Shown: positions 11,013-22,236 of the stretch, one piece after another | Position numbering within the stretch: position 1 is the first letter of the stretch | How the letters are laid out: each line of letters begins with the position of its first letter | Assembly: GCA_000467715.1 (NCBI GenBank) | Contig: AJFK01001064.1 | Span: 1 to 64,000, forward strand | DNA length: 64,000 nucleotides | Direction: 5' to 3' | From: Hysterium pulicare CBS 123377 | Lineage: Eukaryota; Ascomycota; Dothideomycetes; Hysteriales; Hysteriaceae | Made by a program: the position numbers and the translations under genes | Notes under the pieces: model-generated | What the model was told of the DNA's origin: nothing | What the model saw: only the letters and a program-made list of their open reading frames with translations | Database searches by the model: none

Positions 11013-12722
11013 ATGGGGGGCCACGCATTTCACTGGCTGGACACGCCTCGCATATCCTCAGAACTATACCTTATCACGCGCAATCGGGTCATTGATGACC
11101 TCAAGAAACTCTTCAATAAGGTAGTGGTACCTACTGAACTCCCAGATAAAACCAATTTCGGCGACGTAGACCTCCTAGCAGCTGACCCTATCGACGGCAT
11201 TCAATCCTTCCAGCACATGGTGGCTCGCATCAAAGCCCAGTTAGGCACCACGCACGGTTTCAATGGTGGTCTCAATCCTGACGTTATGTTCATGGCCATC
11301 AGAGCTCCAGGTCGAGACTTTTGGATACAGATCGACGTTAAGTTCTGTCCCAATCCAGCTTTGTTCGAATGGCAGAGCTTTCAACTCAGCTACTGCACAG
11401 TTGGCAAGATGATTGGAAGCATGATCAAGCCCCTGGGCTTGACGCTTGACATGGAGGGTCTACATATCCGCGTTCAAGAATTGGAAGATACCAATCGTCC
11501 TGGAAGTATGGTGTTTCTTACAAAGGATCCTCTCGAGGTTCTCAAGTTGGTTGGACTGGATGCAGAGAAATTTGGGAAGTTCAAAACCGACAATGAAAGT
11601 GAGTTCCCACATGTGGGGTTATTCGGGTGCTCTTAAGAACTCTAACTCATCTTGATAGTCTACACTTGGCTCGCCAGCTCTTGGCTCTGTTCCCTCGAAC
11701 ATTTCGCCGAGCGCCTCAAAGATGAAAAATATCGTCAGAGGTTGTTCGAACAGGCGCCGTACTGGGTCCACTTCGTCACGGAGTGGTTGCCAACTCAGTC
11801 TTTACACCACTCCGAGGTTGCAGGTAGTTTCTCCAAAGACCGTGAGAAAGTTGACGTGGCCACACGAAGCGCAACATTACGTGCAGTAGTTCGAGAAAAG
11901 ACTTTGGAGATGTTCCCTCACGCGCGCCCTATTTACTATGCCAAGAGAACCTCTTTCCTGCGGAACGCTGCTGAGGAGAAATTAAGGGCACTCATTATGA
12001 CTGCCATCCCTCATGAAGACGTACAACATCCAATGTCAGCATTGCCTTCTCTAGACTGTCTCTCATTCGAGACAATCCCATCGCCTACATTCCATAGCAT
12101 AACGTCGACTTCGACCTCCTTGACTTTGATCACGGATTCGTCTTCATCGACATCTGCCGACTCACAGTCCGCCTCTCAATCAGGTTCGCCGACCTCGACT
12201 TCGATTACTTCTGAGTATCCCAGCCCGAATGCTTCCCCGTTTCCAGAAGCTTCCTGTCAGACAGATAAGTCCACATCTGAGGCTAGTATCTGGGAGGAAA
12301 CATCAGATACTCTCATGCCGATAGTCACTCCAAAAGTCCGTCGTCTTCCCCCAAAAGGAATGTCGATCGAAGCCAAACTCCTCTGTCTCGCTCGCTGGAC
12401 TCTATTCACACCCACGGGGGTCCCTTTCATCTCTGCCGAACCCAAAGAGAAGAAATTTGAGATGTGGTGGATCGATTCCGGGGCTAGTGACGAGATCATC
12501 ATGCAATGGGCACGGGAGAAGTGGTGGGATATATGGGAGAAGCAGGCAGAGGTTAACTATCAGGGCATGCTTAAGAACAAAGCAGAGAAAGAGCAGAAGC
12601 GGCTCAACAAATCGAGGAAGCTGATGATTTTGCAGACTGTGGACGAGTTGGTCGCGGAGAAGGCCGAGAATAAGGATGTAGCTGATGTAGTGGCTAAGGA
12701 GGATAACCCTCAGACTGAATGA
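11013..12722 (+). CDS. uncharacterised fungal protein with GDVD nucleotidyltransferase-like motif, 549 aa
   Basis: Two exons, 11013-11598 and 11659-12722, joined across a 60 bp intron (GTGAGT donor, GATAG acceptor) that keeps frame. The start at 11013 gives MGGHAF, matching the usual opening of a Pezizomycotina family of unknown function. Residues 50-53 read GDVD followed by LL, preceded by a helix-rich region; this G-D-x-D signature resembles the metal-binding motif of minimal nucleotidyltransferases, and a later IDVKFC strand could supply the third carboxylate. The middle carries a long Ser/Thr-rich, presumably disordered linker (about residues 330-410). The C-terminus is helical and lysine-rich with a coiled-coil look. 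Enzyme activity is inference from the motif alone. Confidence 0.75.
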
Positions 12723-14530
12723 TGGGGCTTTGCTGGCGAGCCACATGGAGGCGTGGCTGCATATTTGGGATGATTCTCGGACTAGGATTGGAGCTCCGAG
12801 CGCAGGGAAAAGTTGTTTGGTCGAGTTGTTTGTTGGCAAAAGTGCTTTCGGTGTTACCAGTTGCTGGGTGCGTTGAAAGGTTGAACTTTTAACACATTGC
12901 TTATCTGGCTGGGTAAGCGGCTACCTGGAGGTACTTCTGGCTCGGGGAACCATATCGGTTGGCGGTTAAGTTGGCGTTTAGGTTGATTTGAAAATGGGAA
13001 CAGGGCTGATCCTGAAAAGCCGAAGGCTCTTTTTAGTCATTACGTGGAACGTAGTTGCGGCCGTGCCCACACATAGTGCCAGTTTCCTCACTTTCGTTGT
13101 CTCCCCGTCTCTTCAATCTGACAGCCGTCTTCGCAGAACAAATAATGCAGATTCAATGCCCAACTCGAATTACCCTCGCTTATTGACTCTATTTACTCTT
13201 ATCTTGCTTTGTTGCAACTAAGAGATGCCAAAAAGCCGAGAACGGAAAGACAATGAGCCAACTTCCATTGTAGACTACGTGTATGTTAGAGCTTGGAAAA
13301 CCTCTTACTAGATAAACCCTCAAGTAATCTACAAGAGGAGTAGACTACTCGGGTGAGGATCTAGGCGGGGAATTAACTAGTTGCGGAGACTATCTACCGC
13401 CGCAATCATTTACTGCTGTGATTTGTTAAACTCCGTGATTGTTGTCGCGAAGAATTTTTATGACCCAGATAATGGAATGCTAAAATATACGCACACCATG
13501 CTGATAGATACCGCTACTCCAACATAGTCAAAGACCGAGGACTGGTGCTGTCATGACGACGTTAAGGAGAAAAGTTATTTTAGAGGAAGAACATGAAATA
13601 AGAAAGGTGAATGCATCGTCTCAGAAACAAAGCTTCCGGGACGGGCTTGGAAATTTTTCTAATTTCTCCGGAAGGTTTCGGCAAAGAAGCATTGGATCTG
13701 ACGCGGGTTAAATGGAGTTCTTAGGTCATTTCGAGTATTGATTTACTATTGACGCTCTAGAGTTAGAAAGTTTCAAAAGTTAAGTAAAAACTAATTAGCT
13801 CAGCGTAATAACTTCTTTTTTTTGGATTTTGGGGAGTTATCAATTGCTCTCTTGCCAGAAAGCTCCGATTTATTGAATTTGCTTGTTAATTACATATAAT
13901 TGACATTTCTGCGGCTATCGTGTTTTTATAATCTAGAATATCCACATCAATTTAACATTAACTTCTATTTCTAAACCTTTCAATCATAGGAAGCGCAACG
14001 AGTGAAGTCACGTGATGGCTTAGCCTCAACAAGAGAGTTTCGGGAGATAGTTTTTTTACAAAGTAGTATCAACACTAGATAATGTAATATCATATTAGAA
14101 TATTAATAATTCAAAATAGCACCAAAATTATTTTTATATACCTCAAGAGTGGTATGGACAGAATTTCTGGCCCAGCGAAAGTCTCAATGCAAAGAGATGA
14201 TTGCCCGAAAATACCTTATCGGATCCCTCTACCAAAGCGAAAGTAATAGATGTTGAGATGTATGTGTTCATGGAATAAGAGGTAATATTTAAGTCTTCGG
14301 GAAGGCCTTCAACCTACTGACGATCGGCCATCTGTGACTCTATTTCAGGCCATAGGCATTTACTGAGTAGACTCATATCAGTTTGAAGCAGGATCTAAGG
14401 GCAGAGTTTTGAATTTAACAACTAAAGCTTTTAGATATATATGTGCAACCATTTTCATTATCCAAAATCTTTAACCTTGCCTCAGATAAGCCGGCCCCAG
14501 ACCTCCTGCATGCTTATAAGGGTTTTAATG
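12723..14530. other. AT-rich intergenic stretch
   Basis: About 1.8 kb without a supported gene. From roughly 13740 to 14110 it is strongly AT-rich and TpA-rich (for example ATTAATAATTC near 14100), consistent with RIP-altered or relic sequence. Open frames are short and motif-free. Confidence 0.5.
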
Positions 14531-14537
14531 CGCGCCT

Positions 14538-15616
14538 AAGACGATAGGTCTGTAGATGACGGGTCTGAAGAGGATGGATCTGTAGATGACGGGTCTGAAG
14601 AGGATGGATCGGACGAGGATGGATCGGATGAGGACGGATTCGAAGAGGTTGAATCTGTGGAACAGTCTTCTCCCCCGCTAAGGGCTGAAGGGGTAATGAA
14701 CTCATTCAGCGTCACTGTTCGACAGTTTTGACCATTCTTCACATCTGCGCATGTGAGATAGATGGTCTCATTCCCGCATGTATAGCTTTGACTACAGCGT
14801 AGACGTTAGCTTATTTCTTTCTCTGACACACTGAAGATTGTGTCGAGGATTCTTCATTGGGTATATGGAAAGTCAAGTGTGAGTCCTTCGCGAATACAGT
14901 TCACGCCCAAGCATTCAGAAGAATCTATGCCAAACGGCATCATGGAGCTATAGAGTCCCACGAGGATGGGAGTCAGATTAGTGTTCATAAGCTCAATCTG
15001 GAGATCGGGAGGTTGTATAATATGCGCGCCTTGGCTGCGGGGAAAAGCTTGGCTGTATCTGCGCCAAGTAGTACCTGACGATCCATGAGGTAGGATTGAG
15101 TATGTAGTATTTTGTGCATGTGTCGAGCAACATGAACATTGGAATATTGGATTTCGTTCAAGTTTGAGGGTGTCACCCGAGTGTCGTTATTTGAGTGGGT
15201 TCGAGGTATTCAGTAGGATACACGGATGCTCCAACCCGTTTGTTCTGCCATGTCTCTTGGGCGTGGGGGCGATTGGATTCAAAAGACAAGTTTACTCACT
15301 CTTGATCTTTTATTCTCAAAAACAAGTTCGTACCTCCATCGATGTCCCTCTCCAGTCTGAACGCTGCGGTATTATTCCCGCATGTCTGATAGTTTGTCAA
15401 ATTACCGACCGCTCCGGGGCCAGTTATGCTGGATGAACAGGGAGTGTCAATCCCCCTAACATCATCGTGAAGTATGAAAGAAAAGGATCCAGAGGTTGTG
15501 CTCGAGTTTGAATGGAGGTCGGAAAGGTTTTGGACTTGGAAGTACTCGGCGGTTTGGGCACGGGCTAAGAATGGGAGCGTGGTGATGGCGAGGGACGAAA
15601 GGAGTGAGGACCGCAT
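14538..15616 (-). CDS. secreted protein with Ser-Asp-Pro repeat tail, multi-exon model incomplete
   Basis: The first exon starts at 15616 with a signal peptide (MRSSLLSSLAITTLPFLARA) followed by a mature domain with two cysteines (CSSSIT and TCGNNT) and many N-glycosylation sequons. It ends at a GTGAGT donor near 15295. A middle exon around 15080-14850 reads DLQIELMNTNLTPILVGLYS, then MMPFGIDSSECLGVNC. After a further intron ending CTGTAG near 14790, the last exon gives SYTCGNETIYLTCADVKNGQ and a tail of SSSDP/SSTDP repeats ending at about 14540. The cysteine-rich, glycosylated design and extracellular repeat tail suggest a cell-surface or secreted protein. The first intron region could not be resolved uniquely; a short internal exon near 15230 would satisfy the phases. 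The function is unknown. Confidence 0.5.
14540..14650 (-). repeat. in-frame tandem repeat coding for SSSDP/SSTDP
   Basis: On the minus strand, 15-bp and 30-bp units encoding PSSSD and PSSTD follow one another in frame at the C-terminus of the putative secreted protein. The two 30-bp copies nearest the stop are almost identical, which points to recent unequal exchange or replication slippage. Confidence 0.8.
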
Positions 15617-15619
15617 CGT

Positions 15620-16480
15620 AAAGGAGGATGGCGTCGAGGAAGGAAGCCGAATGCTGGTCGAAGAGCTTTTGAGAAAACGAGTGATTCTAGTCGTGGTACG
15701 ACGACTCCGAACAATGAACAGTGTCTAAGAATGATATGAAATAAAGAAAAGTTGGCTTTGTCTCCACAGCCTTTCAAATAAATTTATCATACTGGAATTG
15801 ACCCAATAGGAGAAATTGTCGCAATATGTAGCTGACAATAACCACAAATGCCCATGTCTGTTCGTGGATTCGGTGTCATACAAGCACTGAGAATGTAACA
15901 TCGGCCTGTCGTTAGTAACAAAAACGAGATCTCTCAATCAAAAATTGACGATCCTAGCCTGGCGTAAAGCTTGATTCTGCCGGTGCAAAGCTTAGCCTCT
16001 ATCAATAAAGGCCACATGTCCTTATTTAGGGTCATTGTGAAAGCACTAGAGAGGTGCAACGGTAGCATGAGAGGAATAAAGCAATATTTCCGAGCGTATA
16101 GAGGGGATTAATGGGCATACAGGCATTGTGAAGATGTGGACAGGCATGCATGTTCCTGCTTTGATTAAGTTGCTTCCGAAGTCCCCAGGTGAAGTTTGGC
16201 GATCCCTGCTTATATCATCGACGCTAACCATTTATCACTAGCTCAGCATCATCGCATCTGTCTCCCATCACTTCTCTACTGTTTTTTGCAGAGAAATAGC
16301 TGCAGCCAGAAGTCCGGACGCCTTTTGATATGACGATTAAATTCAAAAGCGTGGGAAATCGTAGAATAGTAAGGTTTGTGGCGCCTAGAACGAATCTTTG
16401 ATGATCGCGAACCCGACACTTGGAGGGACAAGGCTCGACGTATATGTTATGTACCCCGTACTAGGGCACTTTCAGAACCA
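15620..16480. other. intergenic
   Basis: About 0.86 kb between the secreted protein gene and the decayed monooxygenase. No motif-bearing frame was found on either strand. Confidence 0.5.
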
Positions 16481-16489
16481 GGATCAAAA

Positions 16490-17290
16490 GGGAAGCACAT
16501 CGCAGGAGACCTGGAAATGTGAATACTTCGAACCAGGAAGACATGTAATAATCAAAGACGGGTAGACACAGGGAACAGGATAGACCCCTCCCGAGGCACT
16601 TCTATTCTGCTTCACCAGTCTCTGTATAATATGATTTACCTTTTGCATGGTTTTAGAGGCCAGTGTCGAAGACGCCTTGGTAGACGGTATTGTAGAGATT
16701 TCATCCGTGTCGGGTAGATAGTGGTAAGCTCTTAGAAGGACGCGGGGAGGTTGTGGTAACATACCCGGTTGAGGATGCAAATGCCGGGAGTGTTGGAGGT
16801 ATTGCCGCTAGGGTACACGCAGTTGCGCTAAACCAGTGGGAAAAGGGATTAGTTTGGATTTGCGAAGGGAGGTTGGAGACTGATAGGAAGGCGTAGCTCT
16901 CTTCATGGGAAAGAAGGTAGTCTGCGAAGACTTCACTCTCGTGAACAGTTTCGCGCAATGAGGCATAGCCCAGCATAATCCCGCATGGAGGTTGGAAGGA
17001 GTCGGCGAGCGATTGCATTAGTACCATCTACTGCAATGATGAGGTCGAATGTTATGATCTTCTCGATATCAGTAAGCTATCTAATAGGCATGAGAGCTTC
17101 GGTGTTCGTTAATATCACGTGCTTAAATCTGATCACTTTGGCTCCGATATCGAGCCAGCGTCGTCTAATAGATGTTCATGAGATGCAACAACTTTGTGGG
17201 AGTAAACCTTTCTAGGCCGACAGCCACGCCATCAATTTCACCCGGCCAGCGCAGATCTATAGAGTTGGCGCCTGGTGCTAGCAAATCCCT
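16490..17290 (-). pseudogene. decayed FAD-dependent monooxygenase fragment
   Basis: On the minus strand, fragments in different frames recall the middle of flavoprotein monooxygenases of the salicylate-hydroxylase type. Near 17035 the sequence reads FDLIIAVDGTNAIARRLL, equivalent to the DLVIGADG motif. It is followed by MRDYAG and, in a shifted frame, by GYASLRETVHESEVF, equivalent to the family YAGYVAWRGTVPE block. The N-terminal Rossmann motif and the GDAAH motif were not found, and in-frame stops occur upstream. The two halves of the YAG block lie in different frames, so this is best read as a broken gene remnant immediately downstream of the CAP59-like gene. A heavily spliced intact gene is less likely. 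Confidence 0.45.
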
Positions 17291-17390
17291 AGAATTTTGA
17301 TGATTGCTGCATCATCCTGACAGCGTATCCACTGTGGAGAAACATTTCAGCCCACTTTGGATTCATAGCCCTAGGAGTGGTGAAGATTTC

Positions 17391-18803
17391 TCAGACATGT
17401 GCCCAACCATTCTCCACAAGCACCTGCATCTCATTGATAATGCAGTGTCTCCCTGATTCTCTGTGAGACTTATCCTCTTTCCTCCAACTTTTTAGTCGCG
17501 AATTGACAGTCCTCCGCGTGAGCCAGGTTGTGGTAATTATCCTTCTTATTCTATTCTCCCAAAGCCCTTTTGAGATCTGCCATGCTGATAGCCAGGATCC
17601 AGAACTGTGAGTTGCAGTGTATGCAGCAAGATTATAGCCTACACGGACTTGTGGGTTCAAAAAGATGCCGTCAGCTTTGGACTTAGGATTATCCGCATGA
17701 ATGAGACAGCATTCGGAGGCTTCTAGATGGTAGCGTGCTAGAGAGTCGTCCAGGCCGCGGAAGCGGAGAGATGTGGGGGGCAGGAAGGAATCTTTAGGCA
17801 TTGCGACTACGGAGAGATCAGTACTGCGAAGCATGAAATGATAGTGATGACTAATCAGCAGTTTTTATGGCAAGATTTGACGGCATTCGCGGAAGAAAAC
17901 TAGGAACTCACCAATACCGTTCCAACAGCTCAAGACTGGGACCGGCTTATTCAACTTCATAGCGTTTCTGGACCTTGTCGATCGGAAGTAAGGCCACGTC
18001 TGCATAAGATGTTCTTGGCCTTCTGAGTCGCGAAGTGCGAAGGTGTCGTAGTACAGCGGAGGTTTGGAGAAGTCGAGAGAGCAGGCAGCCGCGTAGTCTC
18101 CATAGTTCGTATTGAGTAGTGCAATAGCATCCTTTGTCTAGAGAACTAGATTAGCCACCAGATATGCTCGTGCAAATAATCAAGTACTCGCGAATCCTTC
18201 TCATGGACTGACCGTGAAAATAACGTCGTTCAAGAAGAGAATCTTGTCGAACTGCCACCCTTGAGCATGTAAAACTTCCAGTTGCGTCAGATGAAAGTTG
18301 CGCAGCCGAGCAAGATATGGAATCCGTCTCAGCTCCTTCTTCCCCCTCGGAGTATCGACCCATCCCTCGCGACTTGGAGGTTGTAATATCTCGTCCTTAT
18401 GTGTTGTCTCCGACAAGGTGATGTTCCTCGGCGCTCCGATAGTATGGAGCTTCCAATCTAGCTCTATAAGAGCTAGTTTGGTATTATCCCAACTTCCACT
18501 CTCGTAAACGCTTATATACACATTCTCTGGGCCCAGCTCTTTCGCCAAGTCAACTACCGCATCGTTCCAGTGGCTTCGGAGTACGGCCTCATTGTTCCAG
18601 TGTAGGCTCGCAATGAAGACGCGCTCGCGTTTGGCAGGGAAACTGTGCGGTTCGGGTAGAGGGCGCGCAAGTCGTCTGTGAGTCTGGAGCACCTCGAGCG
18701 AATGTAGGAGAACGAGCAAGACGAGCAAGACGCGGACTGTTCTAGAGCGAAACCGCCGGTTCAGACTACGCACGGAGAGACACCGCCGGGTCGCAGCGAG
18801 CAT
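17391..18803 (-). CDS. CAP59-type (GT69) alpha-1,3-mannosyltransferase, 410 aa
   Basis: Three exons, 18803-18213, 18137-17912 and 17806-17391, join in phase through GT-AG introns of 75 and 105 bp. The N-terminus is basic and followed by a signal-anchor helix (VRVLLVLLVLLHSLEV), as expected of a type II Golgi glycosyltransferase. Family blocks follow: VFIASLHWNNEAVLR, a KDEILQPPSREGW stretch, RIPYLARLRN, the FLNDVIFT motif at about residues 190-197, and the exon-2 block around AACSLDFSKPPLYYDTF. The third exon carries WNGIVAMP, LRFRGLDDSLARYHLEASEC, FLNPQVRVGY and the terminal VLVENGWAHV. CAP59 proteins of Cryptococcus are needed for capsule mannan; ascomycete members are thought to build cell-wall or secreted mannans. 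Length and motifs are complete. Confidence 0.92.
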
Positions 18804-19732
18804 CTAGCGCGGCCAACTTTCGCAATTTTAGGAATGTCGAGGACGAGAGAAGGTGCCTACAGTGGATATCTATGGCGAGGCTGAAAAGGCTTTGAAGGAT
18901 AGATGGGGACTGTAGCATTAGCATGGCTGGGTTCATGCGCCATGGGCCATACTTAGGGCGCGTCTGAGCGTGTCCATGCACGGCGCTATATTGGTTGCCG
19001 CTTAGCTGCGGGCACAGCCGTCCCCGTCCTACAGTTCTGTCTTTCAACATCTTCAATTTCTGAGGGTTGACCGCCAACATCAAATGAAAAGTCGTGTCTC
19101 AGGCCGAGTGCCAACAGCCCCTTCTATGACACCGAGCCTTTACTTCGTGGAGGCGAGCACAGTCCGCCCCCAGCCTCCCCGAAGGTCAGTCGGCTGCGAA
19201 CGGAACAAATCTCCATCAATAGGCTGAACTGAAAAAAGAAGTTCATCGAAAGGCTGAGCAGAATAAGACCGGGATCGTACTTTGGCACCCCGAGGGTTAA
19301 CCACTTGAAAGGATGGCCCACGCCCGTTGTAGTATGTAACGGGAACCACCCATAAGTTCTGCCGCTTATTTTTGGCTTCTCCTATTGAAATCCAGCGTTG
19401 CGCCCCTTTGTGTATTCAGCTCCTATCTGCAATGCATCAGCCTTGGGGAGGAAACGGTGAGACAAAGCCGTGGGGATCTCCTGTAACCAATCCCCCGCCC
19501 AGCCCACCTGCGATTCCCACGATGGGCGTAATTGTTATCTTCGTGCATCCCACCTTCTGTCGGGGCTTTGGGGGCGGGATGCTTCAAGCCCTCAGCCTGA
19601 TGATTGTCAGCTCCAGCTTGCGCAACCATATGATGCAAACACTTACACTCTATAGGGAAAATCTCTCGACACATGTTTTCTTCTTTCCCCTTTAATCCGG
19701 ACTCCAAATTTCCCTCGTCCAACTGATTCGCC
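18804..19732. other. intergenic between divergent genes
   Basis: About 0.9 kb between the divergent CAP59-like and large membrane protein genes, expected to hold both promoters. Small frames at 19124-19349 and 19372-19746 show no recognisable motif. Confidence 0.5.
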
Positions 19733-22236
19733 ATGGGACGATTCAAAGAATTTCGAAACTGGATGTTTCAACGCTGGGCCGTAACCAAGAAACTGTTGCT
19801 ACGACTTTGGAGGTGTTTCTCCGAAACGATATGGCGCCTTATACGTGGCGCTAAACAAGAAGAGCAACGGGCAGTCATGCAGAGTATAGAACTCACTACA
19901 CCGAGGCATTGCAGCGTTCATTTTTTCAGATTACTTGCAACGGCGATCGTTGTCCTGCGGCATTGTAGCGTTCATCTTCTCCCACTCTTTGCGACTATCG
20001 CCATTTCATACCTCAACTTCACGGGGTTTTTTATTGGCGCCAACCTCAACGGCAGCACCACGACGATTGCTCAAGATATGGCCCGGCTGTCCTTGCAAGT
20101 TTCAGCCAAAATTTTTGTAAGTATTGGCGATCGTTTGTTAAGCCCTAGGCCGATAATCGCTGGCGTGCACATAGGAACTCTTCATCATCGCATCTTTGGG
20201 AGTAGTCATCATGGATGCGATCAGAGACAAACTGCTGTACGGTAGTGAAGGCGTTCCTTTGGGCCTCATCACGGCACAGGCTCGATTTGGAGACATCAAA
20301 TATCTCCTATCGCACGACTTCCGAGCCGGCTCCGGGGGCTTTCAGAGTAAACGTACACGCTGGATTTTTACTCTTCTCATCACTAGCTGCAGTCTAGTTG
20401 CCATACTCGCCGGTCCTTCCACTGCTTTGTTGCTTATTCCAGCGTACTATGAGGCCTGGCCAGGAGGTGGTGCTTCAATCTGGCTGACCGGGGACTTCCA
20501 CCCCTCCACGCTGGACGTGTCTCCAAACTGGGACCCACGATGCACGTCCGTCACGCATAATATAAGCCTCCTAAATAATAGCGACAAGTCGTTAGCGTCA
20601 TGCCCTTGGGCTGGTTTCCCATATCTTTCTGAAGCACTTGTACAGCCAGTGTTCAGCGTGCAAGGACCACCCTTCTACTATAGCGACGACCTGAGCAAGC
20701 GAGACTTTACGCTTTTCGGAGCGTTTTCCGTTTATGATGCTCTGTTAGATACCGTGAGGCTTTCAGCTGTTGGGAGCAACATCGCTACTGGGGCTTTCGC
20801 TCAACTAGTTGGTGAAATTTGGTGCGCCGCAATGTTTGCCGCTCCCCAAACGGCCCGTGGTCATCGCTTCGCCAATCTGCATGAACGTCAACGGAATGGA
20901 ACGAGAGCAAATGTGGAGAGTCAACTCCCCCTAGTAAGGACACAATGCTTCAACGCATCGAAGTACATGGATCCGTTGGATGGCGCATTGCCTGTGAGTA
21001 GTTCGATCTAAGTGTTGCTCCCTAGATCACTTCTAACTCTGACACAACTAGTTCCCAATAATCACGGATTTCCCCACATTCAGAGCTGCCTCATATTTTA
21101 TACCAGTAAACTCCTCACAATCGCGTAGTATTAGTGCCCAATGGATTCCAATACCGGATGGCCCTTCAAATACAAGCTATGGAATTATGACCACAAACTA
21201 CCCGAGCGCATTTTTGGTCATCCAGAACTCTGGTCTTCCCAACCTATCCCTTCCAATCACCTGTTCAGTCAAAGCTGACTGGGTAACTGGAGTTCTCGTG
21301 GAGAATAACCTCTGCTGGGCACAAGGGCAGGACAACGGTTTGCAAGGTATACTCAGCGAGCACCATTACGATACTATTGGAGCATGGGCTACTAGTCAAG
21401 ATGACTCCGGCGTTCCAAATTTTCAAAGCGCCTCTGGTTGGCAGCCTGTGAGCCTCACAACGGACTAGCTGAACGTTTTAACGCCCACACTGAGCGCCAA
21501 TGCCACTGATTTTACGACTTTAGCGTATGTTCTCGAGACCCTGTTGCAAAGAGACTATCCATTACAAGACGAACAATCTCTCTTCATTGCTATCAACACA
21601 GTTGTCGCCAGCTTCGTCGTGGACGGCATGTCTCGCGTTGGGTATAACGAGAACAATGTGTCAGCTCTTAGTGAGCAAACATTATGCACGAAGGTCGATA
21701 GCCCGCCTAATCCAGGCAACAACTTCCACGAATCACCCTGCCTTTGGGAAGTCTCCAGCGATACCCCAATGAACGCACTGAAAGACTGTATAGACGGGAA
21801 GCTTAAGCTAACACAAGTTCCTCCGCTCCCTTCAAGCAATGTAACCAGGTTCAAACTCTATGTAACACTCGGGGGGTATGGCCTCAAAGCAACAAGTGTG
21901 GCCTATTACCTTGCGTTAACTGTTCTTTTCGTATACGTTGCGATAGTGATTGGACATATAATCTGGACCGCGTGGCACGGACGTATCAGCGGCACTTGGA
22001 AATCGCTCACGGATCTTCTTGTTCTTAGCCAGACTTCGCCGGCCCCTGTTGATGGCTTGAAAAATACCTCAACGGGGGTGGAATCTCATGACACGCTCAA
22101 GATTCAAGTGAGAATCAGAAACAACCCCCACGTGGCGCAAGGACAGGAGACGCTCCAAATGCTGTATGATAACGATGGTGAAGATCCGCAACTTGTTCAG
22201 GTACAGGCAAAGGAGAAGTATGGAGCGTATATGTAG
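19733..22236 (+). pseudogene. large fungal polytopic membrane protein with one in-frame stop, 795 codons
   Basis: Exons 19733-20116, 20175-20993 and 21052-22236 join in phase through GT-AG introns of 58 bp each. The product belongs to a common family of large Pezizomycotina membrane proteins of unknown function. N-terminal membrane segments (around FFRLLATAIVVL and LPLFATIAISYLNF) precede a KLLYGSEGVPLGLI block and a long glycosylated ectodomain. A C-terminal membrane segment (VAYYLALTVLFVYVAIVIGH) is followed by the WKSLTDLLVLSQTSP and GLKNTSTGVE motifs. A TAG at 21466-21468 interrupts the third exon between PVSLTTD and LNVLTPTLS, at a place where relatives have SWLN-LTPTL, so TGG to TAG is the likely change. 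Everything downstream is preserved. If the stop is real, the product loses its C-terminal membrane segment. Confidence 0.72.

Noticed and set aside
12988-13221. 77-codon plus-strand frame with hydrophobic ends
   Set aside because: No homology, weak start context and overlap with low-complexity sequence.
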